DNA from: Levilactobacillus andaensis
GTDB taxonomy: Bacteria; Bacillota; Bacilli; Lactobacillales; Lactobacillaceae
Direction of reading: 5' to 3'
DNA length: 64,000 bases
Assembly (NCBI RefSeq): GCF_016861695.1
Contig: NZ_BOLP01000015.1
Span: 18,698 to 82,697 of the forward strand
Below, piece after piece: positions 1 through 8,137 of the stretch. Each line of letters starts with the position of its first letter. Position 1 is the stretch's first letter. The translations under genes and the position numbers were made by a program. The notes under the pieces are model-generated. The model did not search any database. It saw only the letters and a program-made list of their open reading frames with translations, and was not told where the DNA came from.

Positions 1-53
1 CCCCCATAGCCGACCAATCCCAACACGTATAGTCCTAATCCCAGCCAAGACAC
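1..53 (-). CDS. Possible 5' end of a membrane protein gene (partial)
   Basis: Downstream of the glycosyltransferase on the minus strand, a GTG codon at 51-53 opens a frame that runs off the left edge. Its first residues read MSWLGLGLYVLGLVGYG, a hydrophobic stretch that would suit a first membrane helix. The spacing of about 27 bases from the upstream stop suits an operon partner. Only 17 codons are visible and the ribosome site is poor, so this is a tentative call with no function proposed. Confidence 0.3.
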   Translation of the reverse strand, partial: MSWLGLGLYVLGLVGYG

Positions 54-80
54 GGTTGGCCACCCACTCTCTTCTCAAAT

Positions 81-2066
81 TTAGAACCGGTTGAATCGCC
101 GGCCAAAGTTACGTTCGAACGCTTGCGCCCGGACGATGAAGTTCATATAGAGCTCATCAAATGGGGTGATCCAAGTGTCCTGAACCCGCGGCAAGGTCTG
201 GTTCGCCCCGTCGTAGATCAGTTGCAGATAATAATCCCGGTTTCGATCTGGCTCAACGGAAACCATGGCACTGTAGATGGCTTGTTTGCCGCGATGACTG
301 ATCCGCGCAATCTTACCATGCAAGATGATTTTTTCGTGACGATACTCGAGTTGCAAGTCAGTCTTGTCGCCTTCCTTAAGCTCAATTCCGCTATCTTCTG
401 GCATGGTGAAGGCAATCCCACCTTCGGAAACATCTTCCGTGGTAAATGGATGCCACGTCTTGTCACGACGGACTTGACCAGGGATCTGCCGCGTAAACCG
501 TTCGTTTTTCCGGTAGACCCGGCGCCCCATAGCAATAAATAAACACATGCTCAAATTGATAAAGTGCATTAACAGCCAGAATGTGATGACACTTCCAACC
601 AGGATTTCCGAACCGTACTTCCCATAGTTGAATTTAATAATGGAAATCAAGGTAATCCCCCAAAGGAAAAGGTACGGGAGCATGTACAATCGGTCCTTAA
701 AAGAAATCGTCACGTTCTTTGACGTCACCTTAAACTTCTTAGCTTTAATCCCCAGCGTTTCTAGTAAGACTGGAATAAAGAGGTACGGTGCAAAGAAGGT
801 TTCTTGCACTTCACCCCAACGTTCATTCCGAATCTTCCCGTTCGTTTCATGCATGCCTGAGGTATCTCCCATCACATAATGTAAGAGAAAGTACCCTGGC
901 GCCCACACAACCATTAGGACCCAGAAATTGGCATTAACCACTTGGATCTTAAAGAGCGCGTAGAGAATTGGCGCGGTAATGTACACCATCCGCCGGAAGA
1001 ACGCCCACCAGTAAAAGTAGGTGTTGATCAAAATTAGCCGGTTGATCCAAGAAAGTTTGGGGTTCGTAAAGATATGCAGGTTCCGACAGCTTTGAATAAC
1101 CCCTCGTGCCCACCGGGTCCGCTGCTTAATGACCCCTTTTAAGTCAATTGGTGTAATTCCACTAGATTCAGGCACTTTCGTGGCTAGGCTAATATAGCCT
1201 TCCATGTTCAACATGGTTCCCAGCTCAAAGTCCTCGGTAATGGTATCGGTGGGAAAGCCCCCGACCTCATCGACGGCCTTCCGTAAGAAGACCGCGTTAG
1301 ACCCCGTAAATAAGGCCCGCTTATTGCCTCCATTGAGGACATTAACGTCGCGGGAGAAGAAGTCTTGTTCGTTAGGAATCACTTTTTCAGAGAACAAATT
1401 GAATTGAAAAATGTCCGCGTTGTAAAAGCTTTGTGGGGTCTGCACGAAACCCAATGGCTCTGTATTGTCCGGATCTTCCTCTAATTCCCGGAAATTTTTC
1501 TGAAACAACGGAACAGTGGCATTTAAGAAGCCAGAAAAAGGAATCATATCCGTATCAAAAATCACAAATAAAGGGGAATCCAATTTATCCATCGTGCTGT
1601 TGATATTACCTGATTTTGCTTGTTTGTTATCGACCACGCCAGAGTAAGTCACGTGATAATGCTCAGCCAAAGCCTTAACCTCTGGCCGATTCCCGTCATC
1701 CGAGATTACGACGTGTACCTTGCTCTTATCTGGATAATCAATAAACGTGGCAGCATTCACCGTCTTACGCAGGAGTTCGACATCTTCATTATGCGTCACA
1801 ATAATCAAATCCACATCGGGCACCGTTTGCTCCGGATCGTAGTCTGGAATGGTAATGTCTTGCTTCTTCCGGGTGGCTAACATCCGGAAAAAAATCAGAA
1901 TGAACCCGGTAAAGTTCGATAAAATTTCGCTAATAACCAGAAGCAACGCAAAAATTAGCGTAAAAATATTAGCATGCCACGGGATGGTGAAGAACACCCG
2001 CCACAATAAATAAATCACCGATAAAACGATGGCTAAAATGTAAACTGCTCGACGCTTATTAGACAT
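81..2066 (-). CDS. BcsA-like family 2 glycosyltransferase with C-terminal PilZ domain
   Basis: This is a 661-residue processive polysaccharide synthase of the cellulose-synthase type, expected to polymerise and export a glycan at the membrane. Two N-terminal membrane helices (about 1-60) precede the GT2 domain. That domain shows DDGNRP, FDTDMIP, TEDFELG and the QRTRW motif, the usual D, D, D, QxxRW set. Further helices follow from about residue 345. Near residues 540-625 a PilZ-like domain shows RKNER (RxxxR) and DVSEGG (DxSxxG), the two cyclic-di-GMP binding signatures. The start overlaps the end of the upstream GT2-GtrA gene by 8 bases, so the two are probably cotranscribed. The exact polymer cannot be told from sequence. 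Confidence 0.85.
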   Translation of the reverse strand: MSNKRRAVYILAIVLSVIYLLWRVFFTIPWHANIFTLIFALLLVISEILSNFTGFILIFFRMLATRKKQDITIPDYDPEQTVPDVDLIIVTHNEDVELLRKTVNAATFIDYPDKSKVHVVISDDGNRPEVKALAEHYHVTYSGVVDNKQAKSGNINSTMDKLDSPLFVIFDTDMIPFSGFLNATVPLFQKNFRELEEDPDNTEPLGFVQTPQSFYNADIFQFNLFSEKVIPNEQDFFSRDVNVLNGGNKRALFTGSNAVFLRKAVDEVGGFPTDTITEDFELGTMLNMEGYISLATKVPESSGITPIDLKGVIKQRTRWARGVIQSCRNLHIFTNPKLSWINRLILINTYFYWWAFFRRMVYITAPILYALFKIQVVNANFWVLMVVWAPGYFLLHYVMGDTSGMHETNGKIRNERWGEVQETFFAPYLFIPVLLETLGIKAKKFKVTSKNVTISFKDRLYMLPYLFLWGITLISIIKFNYGKYGSEILVGSVITFWLLMHFINLSMCLFIAMGRRVYRKNERFTRQIPGQVRRDKTWHPFTTEDVSEGGIAFTMPEDSGIELKEGDKTDLQLEYRHEKIILHGKIARISHRGKQAIYSAMVSVEPDRNRDYYLQLIYDGANQTLPRVQDTWITPFDELYMNFIVRAQAFERNFGRRFNRF

Positions 2067-3174
2067 GCTGTCCCTCTTTGAAAATCAAATTCTTTTGAAT
2101 GTAGTAACTGATCAGGAATAAACAGAAGTCCCCTAACATTTTCGCCACTGTTGGGGCCCAGTGTGCTGAACCGAATGGTAGTAAAACGGTTAATGCGTGC
2201 GTCAGATAACCGGACGCGACCGTCTGAACGGCCAGCAACGCCCCATACTTTAACAGTGTCTGCTCGCCAGCATTGCCGAACACCATATGGCGATTCAACA
2301 GATAATTGACGATTGCCGACAACAATCGGGCAATCACCGTGGCCACCATGATGGTCCGTAAAGAATGATTGCCAATCAGGCTCATTAGCAAAGTGAACAA
2401 ACCAATGTCCACTAAAAACGACATCAAGCCACTCGCTGAAAACTTCAGGAACCGTGAGTAAATGGCAACCGAATCCCGAATCACCCGAAAATGAGACGAC
2501 GAATTACCATCGAGATAAATCGTCGGAATCGGCCGTTCGCTAATGGTCACGTGATACTTCTTGGCTTCAAGTAACATATCAAATTCAAATTCAAATCGTT
2601 CACCGGGAAAACTAACTAACTGGTGAACGTAGCTCATTGGAATAACCCGTAAGCCCGTCTGCGTATCGCTGATTGTTTGGTGCGTAATCAGCCGGACCAG
2701 TCCATCCGTCAACAGGTTACCAAACCGGCTCCGAAACGGAATGTCCTCCGTAAACTTACGGGCACCAATAACCAAATCTCCGGGCCGTTGTTCGGCTAAC
2801 GCTAAACATTTTTCCAGAGCGCCTACCGTATGCTGACCATCGGAATCCATGGTCGCAATCCCCGTTACCGGCGTGGCTTGATCGAGATAAAATTGAAAGC
2901 CAGTCTTTAAGGCTGCGCCCTTCCCCCGATTATGGTCATGGTGTAACACATGTAATCGTGGGTCGCGCATGCTTTCAATCTGTTTAAAAATGAGTTGATG
3001 CGCTGCGCTACTCCCATCATCAACTATGAGAATCGTTGAAATTGGCCCGTTGCTAACCAGTAACTGGCGCAACAGGTCGATTAATTTTTGATCCGGATTA
3101 AGTGCCGGAATGAGTACACCAAAGGTTTGCATATCTATTTCCCCTGAAAGCCGAGGCGCCATATAAACACTCAA
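2059..3174 (-). CDS. GT2 glycosyltransferase fused to a GtrA-like membrane domain
   Basis: A 371-residue protein with an N-terminal GT2 nucleotide-sugar transferase domain (about 15-220; ILIVDDGSS, TMDSDGQH, GARKF) and a C-terminal GtrA-like four-helix membrane domain (about 240-365). Such proteins usually transfer a sugar to undecaprenyl phosphate and help flip or use it at the membrane. It lies directly upstream of, and overlaps, the BcsA-like synthase, so a supporting role in the same polysaccharide pathway is inferred. The start could be later, at the Met near residue 15 (MQTFGVLIPALNPD), which fits the family better than the long N-terminus and has GGGGAAAT just before it. Confidence 0.8.
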   Translation of the reverse strand: MSVYMAPRLSGEIDMQTFGVLIPALNPDQKLIDLLRQLLVSNGPISTILIVDDGSSAAHQLIFKQIESMRDPRLHVLHHDHNRGKGAALKTGFQFYLDQATPVTGIATMDSDGQHTVGALEKCLALAEQRPGDLVIGARKFTEDIPFRSRFGNLLTDGLVRLITHQTISDTQTGLRVIPMSYVHQLVSFPGERFEFEFDMLLEAKKYHVTISERPIPTIYLDGNSSSHFRVIRDSVAIYSRFLKFSASGLMSFLVDIGLFTLLMSLIGNHSLRTIMVATVIARLLSAIVNYLLNRHMVFGNAGEQTLLKYGALLAVQTVASGYLTHALTVLLPFGSAHWAPTVAKMLGDFCLFLISYYIQKNLIFKEGQHV

Positions 3175-3514
3175 CCTCGTTAATTAATTCTAAATAAAAA
3201 TAGAATTGTTTTTCATATATAAGTCTACATACATGTTATAACAAAATATTAAAAGCGCCTAACGTTTCTAGACACTCTCGGCAGACTGGGTAGGTAAGTA
3301 ATCCTCTATAATTAATACCGAATCATCGGTTAATTAGCTAGTTTTAACCTCGTTATTGGGGACAACGGTTTCATGCACAAACGATGCTTGGTCCCGTGTT
3401 GTTACTTCATCCACACTCCTAATCTTGACCCCTCGTCCCAAAACATAATTACCGCTATATTATCTGTGGTGTTTATCATTGACTGGGGTACTATTATCCA
3501 TTACCCGTTGAAAC
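3175..3514. other. Intergenic region without a gene
   Basis: No coding frame with a ribosome site was found. The left part is AT-rich (3180-3260) and probably holds the promoter of the glycosyltransferase pair, reading left. I see no repeat or riboswitch. Confidence 0.5.
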
Positions 3515-3550
3515 CAAAAAGTGAGCCCGAGATATTATCTCCGACTCACT
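3515..3550 (-). terminator. Rho-independent terminator of the 131-residue ORF region
   Basis: An inverted repeat pairs AGTGAG with CTCACT and GAGATA with TATCTC. On the minus strand it is followed by a T run, placed just after the stop of the gene ending at 3570. Confidence 0.75.
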
Positions 3551-3569
3551 CTTATTTCCAAGTAACGAA

Positions 3570-3932
3570 TTAATAGGTTGTTTGTTGAACGTCGTTGTTC
3601 ACGATTTTTTCGTCTAGAGCGTCAGCCAGGTCGTGCAAAGCTTCGTCTCTAGTCTTGATGACATCCATGTTGAAGATAACGGAATCGATATCCCCACCAG
3701 CAAAGTCAAATTGTTCGAAGTAAACGTACGGGTCATGGTCATCGTCGTCGTTTAAGAAATGCTTAGTTACAGCATCAGATAGCGCGGTTGCCCAGGCTAA
3801 ATCTGCCATCTTTGGTAGGTCTTTTTTCGTCACATACCCCGGATCCAGAATCAACTTCGCTGCCTTTTCCACATCTTCTGCTGGAATATCAACGGTTGCT
3901 GTTGCTGCTTTTTCCTTTGGTGTATCTGCCAT
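3570..3932 (-). CDS. Hypothetical acidic cytoplasmic protein
   Basis: A 120-residue protein starting MADTPKEKAA, with no membrane segment. It is acidic, with a run NDDDDHDPY near the middle. The ATG at 3930-3932 is preferred over the longer frame because AAAGGAG lies 8 bases before it. I do not recognise a family. It stands alone with its own terminator and is divergent from the CNNM/CBS transporter gene. Confidence 0.7.
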   Translation of the reverse strand: MADTPKEKAATATVDIPAEDVEKAAKLILDPGYVTKKDLPKMADLAWATALSDAVTKHFLNDDDDHDPYVYFEQFDFAGGDIDSVIFNMDVIKTRDEALHDLADALDEKIVNNDVQQTTY

Positions 3933-4101
3933 AATCAAAATCTCCTTTGATGTTACTAAAATCAAGTCTAGTCCTTTTTGGTCAAAACGTTAAGCAATCC
4001 ATTCTTTCTATGACTTTTTTCGTCTGTTCGGTTGCTAAGCGAACTTAGAAAGGGTAGAATTTGCTACAATTCACCCCCTGTGAAAAGGCGGTGAGACGCG
4101 C

Positions 4102-4107
4102 TATAAT
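4102..4107 (+). promoter_or_regulatory. Promoter -10 element of the CNNM/CBS gene
   Basis: TATAAT lies about 36 bases before the GTG start of the transporter gene. A weak -35 (TGTGAA) sits at about 4080-4085. Confidence 0.5.
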
Positions 4108-4142
4108 AAAGAGATAGAACGATATGAAATGAGGAATGATGT

Positions 4143-5516
4143 GTGGATAGCGGTCAGATAGTTGTGAATCTAATTATTATTTTAATTACCTTCTTTTTTG
4201 CAGCTTTCTTTGTTGCCTGCGAGTTTGCTTTAGTTCAGACGCGTCCAAGTGCCTTGGAAGAAAAGATTGCGGCATTGGACAAGCCATCGACTAAGCTTAA
4301 TCGGGCCATGAAAATGGTCACCAATTTAAATGAATATTTATCAACGACACAAGTGGGGGTTTCCCTCGCCGGAATTATCTTAGGGTGGATCGGGGAAACG
4401 TTCTTCGTTGACCTGTTACTTGGCGGAATCGCGCCTGCCCACCTGAACACGGCCACGGCACACACGCTCAGTGTGATTGTCGGGGTACTGTTGTTAACTT
4501 ATTTAGAAGTTGTCTTTACCGAAATCGTGCCCAAGAACATCTCCATCGACATGCCAATGAAGGTGTTGATGCTCATCGTCACGCCACTACACTATTGTCA
4601 CGTTTTGTTCTACCCGTTCGTCTGGTTGCTCAACACCAGCGCCTCCGGAGTCGTCAAAATGATGGGCCTGAAGGTTGCCAACGAAAGCGACGAAGTCTTC
4701 TCCCAAGCTGAAATCCTAAACCTTTCACGGAGTGCCGTGGAGGGTGGCGAGCTGGAAAAGAACGACTTGGTCTACATGCAACGGGCCTTCGAGTTAAACG
4801 ACAAGGTCGCCAAGGATATCATGATCGACCGGACCCAACTGATTGTCATCGACATCACGTCCAACGTCAAAGAAGCGTTGACCGTTTACTTGCAGGAACG
4901 TTTCAGTCGTCTGCCCGTGGTTGCCGATAATGACAAGGATAAGATCCTCGGTTACGTTTACAACTACGACCTGATTCGCCAACAGCAAGTCGACTCCCAC
5001 GTCCGCGTGGACAAGTTGATTCGTGACATCTCGACGACGCCAGAAACGACGCCGATTACCCAAGTCTTACAACAAATGATTAAGAAACGGACGCCTATTG
5101 TGGTCGTCGTCGACGAATACGGTGGAACTTCCGGGATCATTACCGACAAGGATATTTACGAAGAGTTGTTCGGAACTGTCCGGGATGAAATTGATGATGC
5201 CAATGACCAATACATCTTCAAGCAACCTAGTGGCACGTTCCAGGTCAACGGGAAGATGACGACTTATGATTTCGAACGGTACTTCAACGTTGATATCAAA
5301 GAGTTTGAATCAACCGAAACCGTCACGATGGCCGGTTACATCATCGATAATTATCCTGAGGTGAAGGTCAACGATGTGATTCATTTGGAAAACTTCGACC
5401 TGAAGATTCTCGATTACGAAAACTCGTTCATCAACTGGTTGGAAGTCACGGTCAATCCGCCACAAAAGCAGATTGAGTTCCATGACGCCAACGACAAGGA
5501 TGACAAAGATAACTGA
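4143..5516 (+). CDS. HlyC/CorC (CNNM) family transporter with CBS pair
   Basis: A 457-residue membrane protein of the hemolysin C/CorC family. The N-terminal CNNM domain (about 1-200) has four hydrophobic segments and the typical ACEFALVQTRPSALEEK start. A CBS pair follows (about 215-345; RTQLIVIDI, SRLPVV, YGGTSGIITDKDIYEEL) and then a CorC_HlyC transporter-associated domain (about 360-445). Members are implicated in Mg2+/Co2+ efflux or homeostasis; the substrate is not resolved here. Translation starts at GTG with GAGGAA upstream. It is probably monocistronic, since the terminator in repeat R1 follows immediately. Confidence 0.85.
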   Translation: MDSGQIVVNLIIILITFFFAAFFVACEFALVQTRPSALEEKIAALDKPSTKLNRAMKMVTNLNEYLSTTQVGVSLAGIILGWIGETFFVDLLLGGIAPAHLNTATAHTLSVIVGVLLLTYLEVVFTEIVPKNISIDMPMKVLMLIVTPLHYCHVLFYPFVWLLNTSASGVVKMMGLKVANESDEVFSQAEILNLSRSAVEGGELEKNDLVYMQRAFELNDKVAKDIMIDRTQLIVIDITSNVKEALTVYLQERFSRLPVVADNDKDKILGYVYNYDLIRQQQVDSHVRVDKLIRDISTTPETTPITQVLQQMIKKRTPIVVVVDEYGGTSGIITDKDIYEELFGTVRDEIDDANDQYIFKQPSGTFQVNGKMTTYDFERYFNVDIKEFESTETVTMAGYIIDNYPEVKVNDVIHLENFDLKILDYENSFINWLEVTVNPPQKQIEFHDANDKDDKDN

Positions 5517-5526
5517 AGATAAACGA

Positions 5527-5702
5527 ATGGGTCTGGGACAAAAGTCTCAGACCCTTTTTGCGCTCCGAACGTATATTGCGGAAACGTGCGCCAAAAGGCA
5601 GTCAACTCCGCTTAACCCCGATAGACAAACAATCCAAAACCGGGATTATTCGTCTATCGACGTTAATGCTCATTGACTAACCGCCTTCTGTCCCACTCTC
5701 TT
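5527..5702 (+). repeat. Dispersed structured repeat R1, copy a
   Basis: About 176 bases. It begins with a terminator hairpin and continues into a long imperfect palindrome. Stem arms AGTCAA/TTGACT and GATAGAC/GTCTATC are paired here. Other copies are at 16871-16996 and, inverted, at 58322-58502. Copy 16871 has AGCCGG/CCGGCT and GATAACC/GGTTATC in the same places, so the pairing is kept while the bases change. Confidence 0.8.
5529..5559 (+). terminator. Terminator after the CNNM/CBS gene (inside R1)
   Basis: GGGTCTGGGAC pairs with GTCTCAGACCC and is followed by TTTTT, 12 bases after the stop codon. Confidence 0.85.
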
Positions 5703-5708
5703 TTTGGT

Positions 5709-5746
5709 AAAAAAAGACGCAACGTTTAGCGTTCACGCCGCGTCTC
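5709..5746 (-). terminator. Terminator of the small membrane protein pair
   Basis: AGACGC pairs with GCGTCT, followed on the minus strand by seven T residues just after the stop of the gene ending at 5753. Confidence 0.7.
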
Positions 5747-5752
5747 TAAGTT

Positions 5753-5944
5753 TTACTTCGTTACTTTCTTTGCGCCGAACAAGCCCTTGAACACGTAGTA
5801 AATCCCACCAACGACTAAAGCTAGTGAAACCCACCAGAAAACGCTAGTCAACCGAACCGGCATGATATCCCACATCATCAACAATAGGATCAACACACCG
5901 CTCCAGAAATCAACGGATTTATAAAAATGGCTATTAAACGTCAT
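5753..5944 (-). CDS. Small two-helix membrane protein (paralogue 2)
   Basis: A 63-residue protein with two hydrophobic segments (about 14-30 and 35-53) and a basic C-terminus (GAKKVTK). It resembles its upstream neighbour: both begin with an aromatic-rich stretch (FYKSVDFWSG against FYRAGDFWAG) and end GIYxxFxGL. The ATG lies inside the last codons of the upstream gene (11-base overlap), so translation is probably coupled. The function is unknown. Confidence 0.7.
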   Translation of the reverse strand: MTFNSHFYKSVDFWSGVLILLLMMWDIMPVRLTSVFWWVSLALVVGGIYYVFKGLFGAKKVTK

Positions 5945-6149
5945 GCTTTTTACGCTCCTTGTCAGCCGTTGACTGATTGTTGGTCAACCCACGAAACAGC
6001 TCGTAGATGCCAACCATCAGTAGTGCAACGGAAAATATCCAATAAAAGAAATCGGTCGCAATCGGTAATAATCCCCCAAAACCAACAATCAACGCTACCA
6101 AGCCCGCCCAAAAATCGCCGGCACGATAAAAATATCGGTTAATGTGCAT
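5934..6149 (-). CDS. Small two-helix membrane protein (paralogue 1)
   Basis: A 71-residue protein with two predicted membrane helices (about 12-30 and 34-52) and a charged C-terminal tail (DKERKKHDV). GGAGGA lies about 11 bases before the ATG. It is the upstream member of a tandem duplicate with the 63-residue gene. The function is unknown; such pairs in lactobacilli are usually annotated hypothetical. Confidence 0.7.
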   Translation of the reverse strand: MHINRYFYRAGDFWAGLVALIVGFGGLLPIATDFFYWIFSVALLMVGIYELFRGLTNNQSTADKERKKHDV

Positions 6150-6354
6150 CTAACCTGTCCTCCTACCCCTGTGTGAATCGGTGGCCCCGCACCACCCTTG
6201 CTCATTATATGACTAATTTTGGCCGAACAACAACCCGTGCCGAATTAATTTTCAGCCTGACTATTGCAGGGCCAACTCAACTTAGCATTGACACTTTACT
6301 GAAAGCAACCGCATAATAATCCTGGTTGGTCATTTTCAGAAAGAAGGGTGCCCA

Positions 6355-7284
6355 ATGGATATGGGACAATTAACCAGCCAGATTACGCTAATGTTTATTT
6401 TGATGGCTATCGGCTTACTCATCAACAAGCTCGGCTTCATGCACGGTCAGACCGCCACCGACCTCACGAACATCTTACTTTACGTGGTGTCACCTTGCCT
6501 GATCATTAATGCCTTTGAACAACGTTTCTCCGCGAGTCGCCTCCAGGCCTTGGCCTGGGTCATGCTCGGTATTTTTATCACCTATGGCATCATGGTCATC
6601 GTCACCAATCTCGTTTTCAAGCGGGTCGCTGACGTCAATTTACAACGCATCGCCCGTTTTGGCTCCGTCTACTCCAACGCCGGATTCATGGGCGTTCCCC
6701 TTGCCAGCGCCCTCTTCGGTAGCACCGGCGTTTTCTTCGCGGTCGCTTCACTAGCGGGCTTCAACATTTTCTGTTGGACACACGGCATCGCCCTATTCAC
6801 ACCGCACCAAGCGAACGACCACCACATTAACTGGCGGCAGATTCTCCTAAATCCCAACATCATTGCCATCGCCGTCGGGCTACTTATCTTCGTCAGCGGT
6901 ATTCACCTGCCCAGCCTGCTCAATCAGACCATCACCTACGTCAGCTCGATCAACACGCCGTTGTCCATGATTGTCATCGGGAACAGCCTGGCCGCGGTTA
7001 AATTAAATCGCCACACGCTCGACCCCAGACTGTGGCAGCCGCTTCTACTCCGCAACCTACTCTTTCCCATCGTCATGCTCTTAATTCTAAGACTATTCGG
7101 TGTTCAAGGCGTCCCGCTCTACACGACAGTACTGATGGGTGCCTGTCCGGTTGCGGGCAACGTGGTGCTCTTTACCTTGCAAGCTCATGGCGATACAAGT
7201 CCAGCCGTTACACTAATGAGCCTGTCAACGATTCTTTGTCTGGTCACAATCCCGTTGATTTTTACTTTGAGCAATCTAATCTGA
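6355..7284 (+). CDS. AEC family (auxin efflux carrier-like) permease
   Basis: A 309-residue membrane protein with about ten helices in two halves. The N-terminal half carries the family-like stretch NILLYVVSPCLIINAF, and the second half has GACPVAGNVVLFTLQ. AEC proteins in lactobacilli include malate and other organic anion permeases, but the substrate cannot be read from sequence. AAGAAGGG lies 7 bases before the ATG. It has no close partner genes. Confidence 0.8.
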   Translation: MDMGQLTSQITLMFILMAIGLLINKLGFMHGQTATDLTNILLYVVSPCLIINAFEQRFSASRLQALAWVMLGIFITYGIMVIVTNLVFKRVADVNLQRIARFGSVYSNAGFMGVPLASALFGSTGVFFAVASLAGFNIFCWTHGIALFTPHQANDHHINWRQILLNPNIIAIAVGLLIFVSGIHLPSLLNQTITYVSSINTPLSMIVIGNSLAAVKLNRHTLDPRLWQPLLLRNLLFPIVMLLILRLFGVQGVPLYTTVLMGACPVAGNVVLFTLQAHGDTSPAVTLMSLSTILCLVTIPLIFTLSNLI

Positions 7285-7476
7285 ACACGGGTTAGGTCTC
7301 AGATTAGAACGAAAAAGAGCCTATCTGCGCCTAAATTTCCGGCTCAGCTCATTTGAAATCAACTTGTCTTCACCCGTGATTTCAATCAATTATAAATAGT
7401 ATAATGGCGACTTTTTTTATAGTGTTGAATAGTTGCCATTTAATTGTATAATTGTGCTAAAGGGGTGATTCAGATT

Positions 7477-7989
7477 ATGAAGGTCAAACTTAATCTACTA
7501 TTGGGACTCGTCGCACTGTTACTCGTTGTCGCTGGCGGATCGACCGCCCGGGCTAAACAAACAGCCACGGCAGTTCCGACAGCACTACGGGGAACTTGGA
7601 CACAGTACCATCCATCGGAAAAAATCTACACGGTCGTTCAAATTAAGCCACACAGCATCAGCTACCACTTGGAAAAGAATGGTAAACGGGTGGGGGGAAA
7701 GCCCGCTGTTTTTACTTTCAAATCTAAAGGTTATCACCAGCTCGTCGTCAAGCGCTTCAATCATCCGCATGCCCAACCGAGTTATCAGTTCAACACTGCC
7801 CATCACTACTATGACCAACTGCCACAAATGTGGATCGGTTACCAAACCATCAAGGGTCACCGTTACCGCGTCCTCAAGACCTATGAAAAACGGGGTCATC
7901 GGGTAGGTATCTTTACACCGAAAAAGATGACGGTCGATGCGACTTACGACTACGGGACACAACGGCCAGGGTCATTCATTGGTCATTAG
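7477..7989 (+). CDS. Secreted hypothetical protein
   Basis: A 170-residue protein with a signal peptide: MKVK, a hydrophobic core (about 5-23), then a likely cleavage after TARA. The mature part is basic and rich in His and Tyr. It starts with the LRGTWTQYHPSEK type of motif often seen in small lactobacillar extracellular domains (a WT-x-Y beta-sheet domain). The ATG at 7477 is preferred because AGGGG lies about 10 bases ahead and it places the signal peptide at the N-terminus. Function unknown. Confidence 0.75.
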   Translation: MKVKLNLLLGLVALLLVVAGGSTARAKQTATAVPTALRGTWTQYHPSEKIYTVVQIKPHSISYHLEKNGKRVGGKPAVFTFKSKGYHQLVVKRFNHPHAQPSYQFNTAHHYYDQLPQMWIGYQTIKGHRYRVLKTYEKRGHRVGIFTPKKMTVDATYDYGTQRPGSFIGH

Positions 7990-8052
7990 GTCAGTAACCG
8001 CGAAATCGGGTTGCTGTTCTCAACCTGATAACCAGTTTTGAATTTCTACAAG

Positions 8053-8103
8053 AAAAGACGGTATCACCAGTTCTCATTGAGATTCCGGTAATACCGTCTT
8101 TTA
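8053..8103. terminator. Bidirectional terminator between convergent genes
   Basis: AAAAGACGGTAT pairs with ATACCGTCTTTT. It serves the secreted protein gene from the left and the efflux pump gene from the right. Confidence 0.85.
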
Positions 8104-8137
8104 ATACCCCCTGCATAATCCCGGGTGCCGTTATTAG

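Noticed and set aside
7285..7476. Riboswitch upstream of the secreted protein gene
   Set aside because: Some hairpins are possible but no known aptamer block could be seen; the region is short and AT-rich and probably just a promoter.
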